Position numbers and translations under genes: made by a program
The notes under the pieces: generated by a model
Seen by the model: only the letters and a program-made list of their open reading frames with translations
Told to the model about the DNA's origin: nothing
Databases searched by the model: none
Assembly: GCF_003863355.1 (NCBI RefSeq)
Contig: NZ_QQWG01000024.1
Location: 1 to 57,056, forward strand
From: Ancylomarina euxina
Lineage (GTDB): Bacteria > Bacteroidota > Bacteroidia > Bacteroidales > Marinifilaceae
Length of the DNA: 57,056 bases
Reading direction: 5' to 3'
Shown here: positions 9,238-17,158 of the stretch, in pieces
How positions within the stretch are numbered: position 1 is the first letter of the stretch
Layout of the letters: the number at the start of each line of letters is the position of its first letter

Positions 9238-9763
9238 AAAAAATATACGCAAGTGGCTTAGATTAACCCACCGGGATTTGGGCTATTTCTTTGTTGGCAT
9301 TACCCTTATTTATGCCATCTCGGGCATCATATTGAATCATAAAAAGAAAGGTGAAGATCCGGCTTATAAAACGGAATATATAAATCACCAATTGGCTTCA
9401 AGTCTTAAACCAGATCAACTAAGGGCTTATTGGAATGAGAATTTGACTGATTATCCGCTGAATAGGATTATACCCGAAGGTCATGCATACAATGTCTATT
9501 TAAAAGGTGGCTTGGGAACTTATGATCCTACAAATGGTGAGCTAAAGTTTGAAGTGTATCAAAAGAAACAGTGGGTTTATTTTATGAATAAGCTGCATTA
9601 TAACAGTAAAAGAGGATGGACTTTGATGGCAGATATTTTTGCTGTAGCCATGCTTATATTTGCATTATCAGGCATGTTTATTGTACCTGGCAAAAAGGGG
9701 ATTAAGGGCAGAGGTAAATGGCTGATTGCCGTTGGTATTATTCTACCATTTCTCTTCTTTTAA
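9221..9763 (+). CDS. PepSY-associated transmembrane protein
   Basis: 180 residues with three membrane helices (about 20-39, 136-156, 167-180) and a large soluble segment between the first two. KWLRLTHRDLGYF before helix 1 and LHYNSKRGW before helix 2, with histidines at 17, 40 and 126, match the PepSY-associated TM family, whose members sit next to iron uptake and flavin/heme reductase genes. Exact function unknown. It starts inside the 3' end of the lipoprotein gene, and a strong terminator follows. It is shorter than the four-helix PepSY reductases and ends right after helix 3 (ILPFLFF). Confidence 0.78.
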   Translation: MKLWSKKNIRKWLRLTHRDLGYFFVGITLIYAISGIILNHKKKGEDPAYKTEYINHQLASSLKPDQLRAYWNENLTDYPLNRIIPEGHAYNVYLKGGLGTYDPTNGELKFEVYQKKQWVYFMNKLHYNSKRGWTLMADIFAVAMLIFALSGMFIVPGKKGIKGRGKWLIAVGIILPFLFF

Positions 9764-9783
9764 TAAAAAAATAAGGCAAAAAT

Positions 9784-9824
9784 AAAGCTCATTGAAAGTT
9801 GATTCTTTCGATGAGCTTTTTTAG
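9784..9824 (+). terminator. Terminator after the PepSY gene
   Basis: AAAGCTCATTGAAAG (9784-9798) pairs with CTTTCGATGAGCTTT (9805-9819) with one G-U pair, followed by a T-run. Confidence 0.85.
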
Positions 9825-9840
9825 TAGGTGATATTAAAAA

Positions 9841-10485
9841 TTATTTGCAATATTTTTTGAGGTATGGCTCTACATTTTGACCTAATTCCAGAGCCTTTTC
9901 CCAACTTTTACAAGCTTCCTCTTTCTTTTTCATTTGAAATAAAGCAATACCTCTATTGGTATAGATACTACCTTTCATATCGTTCAGTTTTATAGCATAA
10001 TCGAAGTCTGCTACTGCATCAGAAAATAAATTCTGTTTTAAATAACAGATGCCTCTATTAGCGTAATAGTCGTAAACAATTTCATAATCCTCCCCATTAA
10101 CTTTACTAAACTTGATGGCTGTATCGTATTCAGCAATGGCTGCTTTTAGTTTATTTTCCTTCTGATATATTTTCCCCAGATGATAAGGGAATTCATCATC
10201 ATCGGTATAAATCAATTTTGCCTTTTTTAAATATTCGACTTGTGAATCTCTGTTGCCTGTTTCGTAATAAGCCTTATTTATTAGGGTGAAGGCATCTCTT
10301 AAAGTAGAGTCCAACTTAATGGATGTTTTTAATTTAATGATGGCTTGAGAATAGTTTTCTACTTTAATCTCTGCATTTGCCTGATTAATCAAAGTCACGG
10401 CTTTGTCGCGATCGTAGATGCTAACCTGTGAGTACAAAGAGTTGATCGTAAGTAAAAATAAAAGGCTTAAAATATAGGGTTTCAT
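9841..10485 (-). CDS. Secreted tetratricopeptide-repeat protein
   Basis: 214 residues: a signal peptide (MKPYILSLLFLLTINSLYSQ, cleavage likely near residue 20), then about four TPR units: around 33-66 (NYSQAIIKLKTSIKLD), 85-118 (YHLGKIYQKENKLKAAIAEY), 135-165 (NRGICYLKQNLFSDAVADF) and 169-203 (NRGIALFQMKKKEEACKSW). It probably acts as a periplasmic or outer-membrane-associated scaffold; no partner is visible next to it. It has its own promoter at 10530-10559 and converges on the PepSY operon. Confidence 0.85.
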   Translation of the reverse strand: MKPYILSLLFLLTINSLYSQVSIYDRDKAVTLINQANAEIKVENYSQAIIKLKTSIKLDSTLRDAFTLINKAYYETGNRDSQVEYLKKAKLIYTDDDEFPYHLGKIYQKENKLKAAIAEYDTAIKFSKVNGEDYEIVYDYYANRGICYLKQNLFSDAVADFDYAIKLNDMKGSIYTNRGIALFQMKKKEEACKSWEKALELGQNVEPYLKKYCK

Positions 10486-10529
10486 GTAGACTAATTGGTT
10501 TGTAGGTGATTTTGCATATATGTTTATGT

Positions 10530-10559
10530 CAAATATAAATGTTTTTTATAAACATACAA
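10530..10559 (-). promoter_or_regulatory. Promoter of the TPR gene
   Basis: On the minus strand: TTG (plus CAA at 10557-10559), 19 bases, TATATTTG (10537-10530). It matches the Bacteroidota promoter consensus and implies a leader of about 40 bases. Confidence 0.75.
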
Positions 10560-10592
10560 TTGAAGTTCTTTATTTATAAAGAGTAAAGGAAA

Positions 10593-10638
10593 TAAAACAA
10601 AAACAGCCAGCTCGATAGTTCGAACTGGCTGTTTTTTT
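10593..10638. terminator. Terminator at the end of the rnf operon
   Basis: AAACAGCCAGCTCGA (10601-10615) pairs with TCGAACTGGCTGTTT (10620-10634) with one mismatch and a 4-base loop. T-rich runs follow on both strands, so it can work in both directions. On the minus strand it lies about 100 bases after rnfA. Confidence 0.85.
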
Positions 10639-10732
10639 CTTGCGTGCTCGGGGCACGATCATATGGGGATTTAGGTTATTTCTGAAACGATGTACGAATA
10701 TAGCACATTATTTTAAAAAACCTTAATTTTTG

Positions 10733-11305
10733 TTAAACAATTCCAGAGAATCCCATAAAGGCCATAGCCAATAATCCTGCTACAATAAGAGCCGCTGGTG
10801 TGCCTTTAATGCCTTTGGGCAGGTCAACCAAGTCAAGATGCTCACGAAGTCCTGCAAACAGGACTAGTGCCAAACCAAAACCGATGGCTGATGCTCCAGA
10901 GAACACAACGGCTTCCAAAAGGTTGTAATCCTTCTGAATGGTCATGATAGCTACCCCAAGAATCGCACAGTTTGTGGTGATAAGAGGCAGAAATACACCC
11001 AAAGCCTGATATAAGGCAGGACTCACCTTTTTAAGGATAATCTCGACCAATTGCACCAATGATGCAATTACCAAAATAAAGGTGATGGTTTGCATGAAAC
11101 CAATGCCAAAGGCGTCCAATACATATTTCTGAATCAGGTAGGTAACGATGGTAGCCAAAATCATAACAAAGGTTACGGCTCCTGTCATCCCTACAGCTGT
11201 TGATACTTTTTTCGATACACCAAGGAAAGGACAAATTCCAAGGAACTGAGCCAAAACAACGTTATTAACGAATATGGCTGATATAATAATTATAATATAC
11301 TCCAT
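10733..11305 (-). CDS. rnfA: Rnf complex subunit RnfA
   Basis: Integral membrane subunit of the Rnf complex (ferredoxin:NAD+ oxidoreductase that pumps Na+ or H+). 190 residues with six hydrophobic helices. The family signature [16 protein letters not shown] at 18-33 carries the cysteine that, in solved Rnf structures, helps bind a membrane [2Fe-2S] cluster with Rnf[11 protein letters not shown] (110-119) is the second conserved cysteine site. It is the last gene of the operon, 12 bases after rnfE. Paralogous to RnfE, with the opposite membrane topology. Confidence 0.97.
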   Translation of the reverse strand: MEYIIIIISAIFVNNVVLAQFLGICPFLGVSKKVSTAVGMTGAVTFVMILATIVTYLIQKYVLDAFGIGFMQTITFILVIASLVQLVEIILKKVSPALYQALGVFLPLITTNCAILGVAIMTIQKDYNLLEAVVFSGASAIGFGLALVLFAGLREHLDLVDLPKGIKGTPAALIVAGLLAMAFMGFSGIV

Positions 11306-11317
11306 GATTATTTCTCC

Positions 11318-11902
11318 TTAAGCTTTTCTTAATCGGTTAATAATTGCAATCAGATAGCCCAATGCCAAGAAAGCACCTGGCGCCAATACGAATACCAGCA
11401 TGCCATAATTTTCTTTGAAAATAGGGAAGTCAAACACTTTACCCGTTCCAAAAAATTCACGAACGGCTCCCAGCATGGTTAGTGCCATAGAGAAACCCAA
11501 TCCCATACCGGCACCATCTATAATGGAAGGAACCAATTTGTTTTTTGAAGCAAATGCTTCGGCACGTCCTAGTACCACACAGTTAACAACAATCAGTGGA
11601 ATAAACACACCCAATTGCTCGTGAAGGGCAGGCACATAACCGGCCATTACCAGGTCAACTATGGTGACGAAAGAGGCGATAATTACAATAAATGAGGGAA
11701 TCTTAACCTTGTCAGGAATCATGGTGCTCACCAATGAGATCACCAAGTTCGACATAATCAGTACGAAGGTTGTAGCCAAGCCCATTCCCAAACCATTGAT
11801 AGCCGATGAGGTTACACCCAATGTTGGACACATACCAAGAAGTAATACGAAAACTGCATTCTCCTTAAAAAATCCTTTTGTAAAATTTTGCATGTTATTC
11901 AT
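11318..11902 (-). CDS. rnfE: Rnf complex subunit RnfE
   Basis: Integral membrane subunit paired with RnfA. 194 residues and six membrane helices. Conserved motifs: VLLLGMCPTLGVTSSA (19-34) and VVNCVVLGRAEAFA (104-117), both with the cysteines thought to hold the membrane iron-sulfur cluster, and GAGMGLGFSMALTMLGAVRE. The start overlaps the rnfG stop by 4 bases (ATGA), so translation is coupled. There is a second Met at 4 (MNNM); the first gives the overlap. Confidence 0.97.
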   Translation of the reverse strand: MNNMQNFTKGFFKENAVFVLLLGMCPTLGVTSSAINGLGMGLATTFVLIMSNLVISLVSTMIPDKVKIPSFIVIIASFVTIVDLVMAGYVPALHEQLGVFIPLIVVNCVVLGRAEAFASKNKLVPSIIDGAGMGLGFSMALTMLGAVREFFGTGKVFDFPIFKENYGMLVFVLAPGAFLALGYLIAIINRLRKA

Positions 11903-12657
11903 GACTTGCCTCCTTCTTTATTTGAGTTTGTAGCCTGCTTTGATGTTGCTGAAGAATGCGTGCCCACATGACTAATCTCCTTGTTGTTGTTTTTTTTCAT
12001 ATACTCATTGTATGCTGTCTGAACAGCATCCAAGAAAGCTCGTGAACTGATGGTTGCCGCTGTAATTGCATCGATATCGCCGCCATCCTTACTCACTGTA
12101 AAATTAATTGTACCTGGATTTTTTCCAACGATACTTTTTTTGTCACCCTCTGCGCCTCCTTTTGTGGCTGCAGGTTTAATACCGACTAGTTTACCTAGTT
12201 TTTCAACCAGACTTAGTTTTACTTTTGTTGGATCAACAGGTTTGAACCAGTCAGCCATCTTTGTACCCAAGCCCGGAGTTTCCTTGTGTTCCAAAACCGA
12301 GTAGTTGTTCACTGTACCATCGGGTTTAAAACCCACCATTACCCAAACATAGCCTGAAAAGCCATTGGTTGTAAAGGTTTTTACAGCGGTTCCAACTAAT
12401 TTCCCACCCATTGTAGCAGGATAGAATTCCAGTTTGTCGCCACTAGGCATGGCTACTTCGTACATCTCCTCACTAGGGTTGTTGTCGAAGGCAGGAACCA
12501 CTTCTTCAATCGCTTTTAATTTTTTGTTCAGTTTTGCCTTGGCAATTGGTTCTTTGGTTAGTTCGTAAAGACCACCCAAAGCAGCTGATGCTACTAGTGT
12601 TATTATAAACAACACCAGAACCATATTTATAAATGTAGATTCTTTTTTACCAGCCAT
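11899..12657 (-). CDS. rnfG: Rnf complex subunit RnfG (flavoprotein)
   Basis: Periplasm-facing subunit with one N-terminal membrane helix (about 9-31) and an FMN-binding domain. The covalent flavin site is the threonine of DAITAATISS (196-205, T202), a variant of the usual SGATxT. Other family pieces: ETPGLGTKMADWFKP (126-140) and GYVWVMVGF. 252 residues; the C-terminal 30 residues (HVGTHSSATSKQATNSNKEG) are a low-complexity tail beyond the domain. The 3' end overlaps rnfE by 4 bases, and the start is 2 bases after rnfD. FMN would be attached by an ApbE-type flavin transferase, not present in this window. Confidence 0.95.
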   Translation of the reverse strand: MAGKKESTFINMVLVLFIITLVASAALGGLYELTKEPIAKAKLNKKLKAIEEVVPAFDNNPSEEMYEVAMPSGDKLEFYPATMGGKLVGTAVKTFTTNGFSGYVWVMVGFKPDGTVNNYSVLEHKETPGLGTKMADWFKPVDPTKVKLSLVEKLGKLVGIKPAATKGGAEGDKKSIVGKNPGTINFTVSKDGGDIDAITAATISSRAFLDAVQTAYNEYMKKNNNKEISHVGTHSSATSKQATNSNKEGGKS

Positions 12658-12659
12658 GA

Positions 12660-13655
12660 TTATTTCCTTTTTTCGCCGAAACGCTTAGGTTTAACAGATA
12701 CATTAATAAGTGGCACAAATCCATTCATAATGAGAATGGCAAATGATACCCCTTCAGGATAAGCTCCAAATACACGAATCACAACGGTAAGAATACCGAT
12801 GCCAATACCATAAATTATCATGCCCTTGTTCGACATAGGAGAAGTTACATAGTCGGTTGCCATAAAAATAGCTCCCAACAATAAACCACCCGTTAGAATA
12901 TGGAAAGCAGGACCAGCATAAGCTTCAGGATTTGAAAGGTTTAAAATACCTGAGAAAATAGCAACTGTTGCAATAATTGAAACAGGAATGTGCCAAGTGA
13001 TAATTTTCTTGAATAACATATAGATTAGGCCGAGAATAAGAGCGGCTCCAGCAACCTCTCCCAGTGAACCACCCATATTCCCAAGGAACATATCTACGTT
13101 TGAGGGTAGTTTAGCTAATAGATCAGTTAAGGAATCACCTTTATTCAAACCTTCTTTGATGATAGCCAAAGGCGTAGCACCTGTTTCAGCATCAAAATAT
13201 GAGGTTTCAAAACCTAGAGCTTTAGGCCATGATGTCATTTGAACTGGGAAGGAGATCAATAGGAAAACACGTCCCACAAGTGCTGGGTTGAAAATATTGT
13301 TTCCTAGTCCTCCAAATGTTAATTTACCAATACCAATTGCAACCAAGGCACCAATAATGATGATCCAGATTGGTAGGTTGGCAGGCATGTTAAATGCTAA
13401 AAGAATACCAGTTATTAAAGCTGAACCATCTTTAATAGAAGGTTCTACTTTAAGTAAATATTTTTGAATTGAAAATTCGAAAAGGTAACATGATGCAACG
13501 GCAGTAAGGGTCACAATAAAGGCACCCATACCAAAGTAAAAGAAGGATAATAGAAGAGCCGGAAGCATCGCGAAAACCACACCATACATATTTTTCTGTA
13601 TGGAATCACCGCTGTGTATATGTGGTGATGGTGCGACAAGTACTTTGGTGTTCAT
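12660..13655 (-). CDS. rnfD: Rnf complex subunit RnfD
   Basis: Membrane subunit with a covalent FMN. 331 residues with roughly 8-10 hydrophobic segments. APSPHIHSGDSIQKNM (8-23) is the conserved N-terminal motif, and ETGATPLA (157-164) is the flavinylation site with T161 as the attachment residue. GGLGNNIFNPALVGR (115-129) and AYPEGVSFAILIMN near the end are also family hallmarks. It is followed after 2 bases by rnfG and separated from rnfC by a 107-base spacer with the repeat design also seen in the thi operon. Confidence 0.97.
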   Translation of the reverse strand: MNTKVLVAPSPHIHSGDSIQKNMYGVVFAMLPALLLSFFYFGMGAFIVTLTAVASCYLFEFSIQKYLLKVEPSIKDGSALITGILLAFNMPANLPIWIIIIGALVAIGIGKLTFGGLGNNIFNPALVGRVFLLISFPVQMTSWPKALGFETSYFDAETGATPLAIIKEGLNKGDSLTDLLAKLPSNVDMFLGNMGGSLGEVAGAALILGLIYMLFKKIITWHIPVSIIATVAIFSGILNLSNPEAYAGPAFHILTGGLLLGAIFMATDYVTSPMSNKGMIIYGIGIGILTVVIRVFGAYPEGVSFAILIMNGFVPLINVSVKPKRFGEKRK

Positions 13656-13762
13656 ATTTTTTAAATTAAAAAGTTTAAAGTATAAAGGTTAAAGTGAAAA
13701 TGTTAAAGTGATCGAATAAAAGGTCGTGTGTTTTTAACCTTTCATTCCTTTATCCTTCAACC
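13656..13762. repeat. Inverted-repeat spacer between rnfC and rnfD
   Basis: The left arm (plus strand) is a run of AAAG units (AAAGTATAAAGGTTAAAGTG, then ATGTTAAAGTG). The right arm is its pyrimidine counterpart (TTTTTAACCTTTCATTCC, then CTTTATCCTT at 13748-13757 and CAACCTTA). Same layout as the thi spacers, with the decamer CTTTATCCTT shared by three of them. Confidence 0.55.
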
Positions 13763-15091
13763 TTATTTCCTTGAACGCATAATCTGACCAACCTTACCTT
13801 TACCCAATCGGATATAGTCCAATAGTGGGCGAGTAGCCGGACAGGTGAAACTACATGAGCCACATTCGATACAATCCATAATGGCATCTTTTTCAAGTCG
13901 CTCGTATTCTTTTTTGTCAGCCAATACCATTAGCAAATATGGTTCTAATCCCATAGGACAAACTGAAACACATTTACCACAACGGATACAGGCTTTTGTT
14001 GCCTTACGAGCGGTTTCTTCTTGAGCCAATAAAAGTAATCCCGAGCTTCCTTTGGTTAAAGGCACATCAAGGCTAACCAATGCTTTACCCATCATCGGAC
14101 CACCGCCAACAATCTTGGCAGTGTCTTCAGGTAAACCACCAGCCGCTTCAATAATGTCGCTTACAGGTGTTCCCACTCTGAACTTCCAGTTCGATGGATT
14201 CTTTAAAGACTTACCAGTGATAGTTGCTATACGTTCGAATAATGGCTTGTTCTTCTGAACTGCTTCGTAAACAGCAAATGCAGTACCTACGTTTTGCACC
14301 ACTGCACCTACTTCGATTGGAAGTGCTCCCGATGGAACTTCACGGTTCATGGTAGCAGAAATTAATTGTTTCTCACCACCCTGAGGGTATTGTGTTTTTA
14401 AAGGACAAACTTCAATACCTGTATATTTTGTTGCAACTTGAGTCATGTGAGCTATGGCATCGGGCTTGTTGTTTTCAATACCGATGATGGCTCTGTTAAC
14501 TCCTAAAGCTTTCATTAGGATTTCGGTTCCCACCATAACTTCATCAGCTTTCTCAAGCATTACTCTATGGTCTGAAGTTAAATAAGGCTCACACTCAACA
14601 GCATTGATGATAAGCACCTCAGCCGTTTTGCCTGGAGGAACTGAAAGTTTCACGTGAGCAGGGAAAGTTGCACCACCCAAACCAACGATACCAGCATCGC
14701 TAACACGTTTGATAATTTCTTCTTTGGTATGAGTGATTTCTGTGACAAGATCTTCACTTCTGTCGATATGCTCTAACCACTCATCGCCTTCAACATTAAT
14801 AATGATAGAAGTCCGGCGGAAACCAGTTCCATCCATCACTTCATCAAGCTTAAATACCGTTCCCGATACCGAAGAATGAATGTTGGCAGATACAAAACCT
14901 GACGCTTGAGCAATCACTTGACCGACTTTAACCACATCGCCTTTTTTGACGATAGCCTTGGCAGGTGCACCAATATGTTGAGCAATTGGAATAGTCGCTA
15001 TTTGAGGAATTGGCAATTCTTGGATTGCGCTTTGGGCAGAAAGTTTATTTTCTTCTGGATGAATTCCCCCTATTGAAAATGTTTTTAACAC
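13763..15091 (-). CDS. rnfC: Rnf complex subunit RnfC
   Basis: Peripheral subunit that binds NADH and FMN and carries two [4Fe-4S] clusters. 442 residues: an N-terminal barrel-sandwich domain (about 30-100), a Complex I 51-kDa-like NADH/FMN domain (GLGGATFPAHVK near 135-150, INAVECEPYL near 176-186, QYPQGGEKQL), a SLBB-like part, then ferredoxin motifs at C368/371/374/378 (CIRCGKCVSVC) and C407/410/413/417 (CIECGSCSFTC). It lacks the long repeat tail of proteobacterial RnfC. Second structural gene of the operon after rnfB, with repeat-like spacers on both sides. Confidence 0.97.
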   Translation of the reverse strand: MLKTFSIGGIHPEENKLSAQSAIQELPIPQIATIPIAQHIGAPAKAIVKKGDVVKVGQVIAQASGFVSANIHSSVSGTVFKLDEVMDGTGFRRTSIIINVEGDEWLEHIDRSEDLVTEITHTKEEIIKRVSDAGIVGLGGATFPAHVKLSVPPGKTAEVLIINAVECEPYLTSDHRVMLEKADEVMVGTEILMKALGVNRAIIGIENNKPDAIAHMTQVATKYTGIEVCPLKTQYPQGGEKQLISATMNREVPSGALPIEVGAVVQNVGTAFAVYEAVQKNKPLFERIATITGKSLKNPSNWKFRVGTPVSDIIEAAGGLPEDTAKIVGGGPMMGKALVSLDVPLTKGSSGLLLLAQEETARKATKACIRCGKCVSVCPMGLEPYLLMVLADKKEYERLEKDAIMDCIECGSCSFTCPATRPLLDYIRLGKGKVGQIMRSRK

Positions 15092-15220
15092 TGATTGTCC
15101 TCCTTGTTTTTTTAGTTTCTAAGTGCCTTGAGTGCCTAAAGTATTTACAAGTTTCTAAAGTCTTTTAGAACTTTAAGTATTTATAAATACTTATATAACT
15201 CTATGTACTTACACTTAAAA
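15092..15220. repeat. Inverted-repeat spacer between rnfB and rnfC
   Basis: It contains GTGCCTTGAGTGCCTAAAGT, AGTTTCTAAAGTC followed by its partner TTAGAACTTTAAG, and a perfect 18-base palindrome, AAGTATTTATAAATACTT, at 15175-15192. The AAAGT/ACTTT character matches the other operon spacers, though the decamer CTTTATCCTT is absent. Confidence 0.5.
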
Positions 15221-16180
15221 TTATTTGTTATCAGATGTTCCGTTCTCTTTGTCTTCGCTTTTTGCAGCTGTATCAGCTTCAGACTTTGCTACTGGTTTTG
15301 CAACTGGCTTTACAGTTGCAGCAGTAGGTTTGGCTACCGAAGCATCGGTAGGCTTTTCTTTTCGAGGTGGAAAGTTTAACTCGTGAATGGCGTTTGTGGG
15401 GCAAACTATAACACATTTACGACACAGCTTACATTTATTATAATCGATATAAGCCAAGTTGTTTTCAAGTGTTATGGCATCGAAAGGACATTCTTTCACA
15501 CATTTACCACAACCAATACAAGCAACCGAACATGCTTTTTTAGCGATACCACCTTTGTCTTTGTTCACACATGAAACAAAAATACGTCGACTTTTAGGGC
15601 CTTTCTTTCTTAGTTCGATTATGCTATTGGGACAAGCCTTAACACAAGCCCCACATGATACACACTTGTCTTCGATAATAACTGGTAAGCCAGTTTTTTC
15701 ATCCATATACATGGCATCGAAATTACAAGCGTCAACACATTCTCCTAAACCTAAGCAGCCATATTGACAACCCGTATCACCAGAGTACAAAGAAGCTGCA
15801 ATAGTACAAGAAGCAGCACCATCGTAAATATTGGTTTTCGGACGGTTTTCGCAAGTTCCATTACAACAAACAACGGCAACCGTTGGGTCAGCAGCTTTTA
15901 TTTCGTGTCCTAAAAGGGCACCAACATGAGACATGACCGCGGCTCCGCCAACAGGGCAGTTTAAGTTTGATATATCGTCGGCTTTAACTAATGCTTCGGC
16001 AAACGCTCTACATCCCGGGTAACCGCAACCTCCACAGTTTGCTGCAGGCAATGATTCTTCTACCTCGTCGATACGAGGATCTTCGTATACTTTGAATTTT
16101 TGTGCTACAAAGTAAAGGATGATTGCAGCAGCAACTCCAATAGCACACAAAGCAATAATCGTGATAACTATAATGTTCAT
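15221..16180 (-). CDS. rnfB: Rnf complex subunit RnfB (multi-cluster ferredoxin)
   Basis: Electron entry subunit that takes electrons from reduced ferredoxin. 319 residues: an N-terminal membrane helix (about 5-27), the Fe-S domain with C49, C52, C57 and C75 (NCGGCGYPGC, NCPVGG), then a cysteine-rich ferredoxin region with CxxCxxCxxxCP motifs (CVSCGACVKACP, CIGCGKCVKECP, CKLCRKCVIVCP) and a further partial one (CLGLGECVDAC). The last 45 or so residues are a Lys/Pro/Ala-rich low-complexity tail (AKPTAATVKPVAKPVAKS). It starts 5 bases after rseC stops, so the two are one transcription unit. Confidence 0.96.
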   Translation of the reverse strand: MNIIVITIIALCAIGVAAAIILYFVAQKFKVYEDPRIDEVEESLPAANCGGCGYPGCRAFAEALVKADDISNLNCPVGGAAVMSHVGALLGHEIKAADPTVAVVCCNGTCENRPKTNIYDGAASCTIAASLYSGDTGCQYGCLGLGECVDACNFDAMYMDEKTGLPVIIEDKCVSCGACVKACPNSIIELRKKGPKSRRIFVSCVNKDKGGIAKKACSVACIGCGKCVKECPFDAITLENNLAYIDYNKCKLCRKCVIVCPTNAIHELNFPPRKEKPTDASVAKPTAATVKPVAKPVAKSEADTAAKSEDKENGTSDNK

Positions 16181-16185
16181 TGTTT

Positions 16186-16611
16186 TTAGATATTTACAAT
16201 TTTATGTATAGTGAATGAAAACGTTTTCTGAAGTCGATCTTTAAAAAAATAAAGAAAACAATAATAAGGTATTAAGATACCTAAAGCGATTAAACCACTT
16301 ATTAGTTCGTTCGTAAATGCTGAAGCGATAAATAGAGTGATTAAGACTAAGACAAAGGGTAGAACATAGGCTAAGACCAGGGCCAACCATCCTAAGGATT
16401 CACTGTAGACAACTTTTACTTGCTCGCCAACTTTGAATGATTTGCTATAATCGATGATGTCGATGTTCTTCTCTTTCATATCAGACATGGAGCAGGCAGA
16501 CTTGGCATGGCATCCCGAACAGGCCGATACATTGAGTATACTAACTGTTATTTTCTCGTCTTTTATCTCAGTAATGGTTCCGACGTGATCTATTTGCTTA
16601 TTGTTCTGCAT
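16186..16611 (-). CDS. rseC: RseC/SoxR-reducing-system family membrane protein
   Basis: 141 residues with the RseC layout: a small N-terminal domain with a C-x2-C-x5-C motif (ACSGCHAKSAC, about 30-40), then two membrane helices (about 75-93 and 100-121). RseC is part of the Rsx/Rnf-linked SoxR reducing system in proteobacteria; in Bacteroidota it regularly heads the rnf operon and is thought to help assembly or electron transfer. First gene of the rnf operon, 5 bases before rnfB. The 495-base region upstream must hold its promoter. Confidence 0.92.
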   Translation of the reverse strand: MQNNKQIDHVGTITEIKDEKITVSILNVSACSGCHAKSACSMSDMKEKNIDIIDYSKSFKVGEQVKVVYSESLGWLALVLAYVLPFVLVLITLFIASAFTNELISGLIALGILIPYYCFLYFFKDRLQKTFSFTIHKIVNI

Positions 16612-17105
16612 GTATTTTCGTCTCGCTGTTTAGCTGTGTGAACTTTAATTCTAGTTGATATCAAATTGAAGTTTAAAACCTAAATGCAAAGAGTTATTTA
16701 TCTATTTAGCAGTTGATTAGACTTTGTTGTTCAACATGTTTAAAATCCATTATTTTTATCACACATCAGCAAAAATAACACTTTAGGTCAGATAGCATCA
16801 GGAGCCTAGTTTATTTATTATCTGTTTAAATAGAGGGACTTCGCCTGTTTTGTAAACTAGAGATAGCAATTTTTCATCTATCTGTGTTGAACACAGTCTG
16901 TTTGATGAATTAGAGAAAAAAATCATTATTTTCGGTATTCTTGAAATGCTTTTTAATTTAGAATGATTTTAAGATAAAGACGCTGTTATGGCCCTTCGAT
17001 TATGTGTTTAATTAATTGTTTTGATTGTTTAATCACATCAGTGAAGAAAATGTGAATGTGTGTATTTTGTTTGAAATAAGTGAGTTAGTTTGTGGTAGGT
17101 GCAAG
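16612..17105. other. Long gene-free region upstream of the rnf operon
   Basis: No convincing gene on either strand; the region is AT-rich. It holds a possible minus-strand -7 element, TATTTTTG (16777-16770), with no good -33 partner, which would give a leader of about 150 bases for rseC. A 15-base perfect palindrome, CTGTGTT-G-AACACAG, lies at 16882-16896, about 100 bases upstream of that element, and could be an operator. Confidence 0.4.
16882..16896. promoter_or_regulatory. Candidate operator palindrome upstream of rnf
   Basis: CTGTGTT and AACACAG are exact reverse complements around a single central G. It is isolated in AT-rich intergenic DNA, and the spacing is that of a dimeric regulator site. 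No regulator can be assigned. Confidence 0.35.
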
Positions 17106-17142
17106 AAAGCGGAACCTGCACACTGCAAGTTCCGCTTTTATG
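17104..17142. terminator. Terminator after the outer-membrane barrel gene
   Basis: AAAGCGGAAC (17106-17115) pairs perfectly with GTTCCGCTTT (17129-17138). A shorter internal TGCA pairing is also possible. It lies just after the stop codon of the minus-strand gene. Confidence 0.75.
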
Positions 17143-17158
17143 TATTTCTAAGATGGTT

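Noticed and set aside
11415-11933. Plus-strand frames opposite rnfE
   Set aside because: Shadows of strongly conserved rnf genes; low-complexity translations without a domain.
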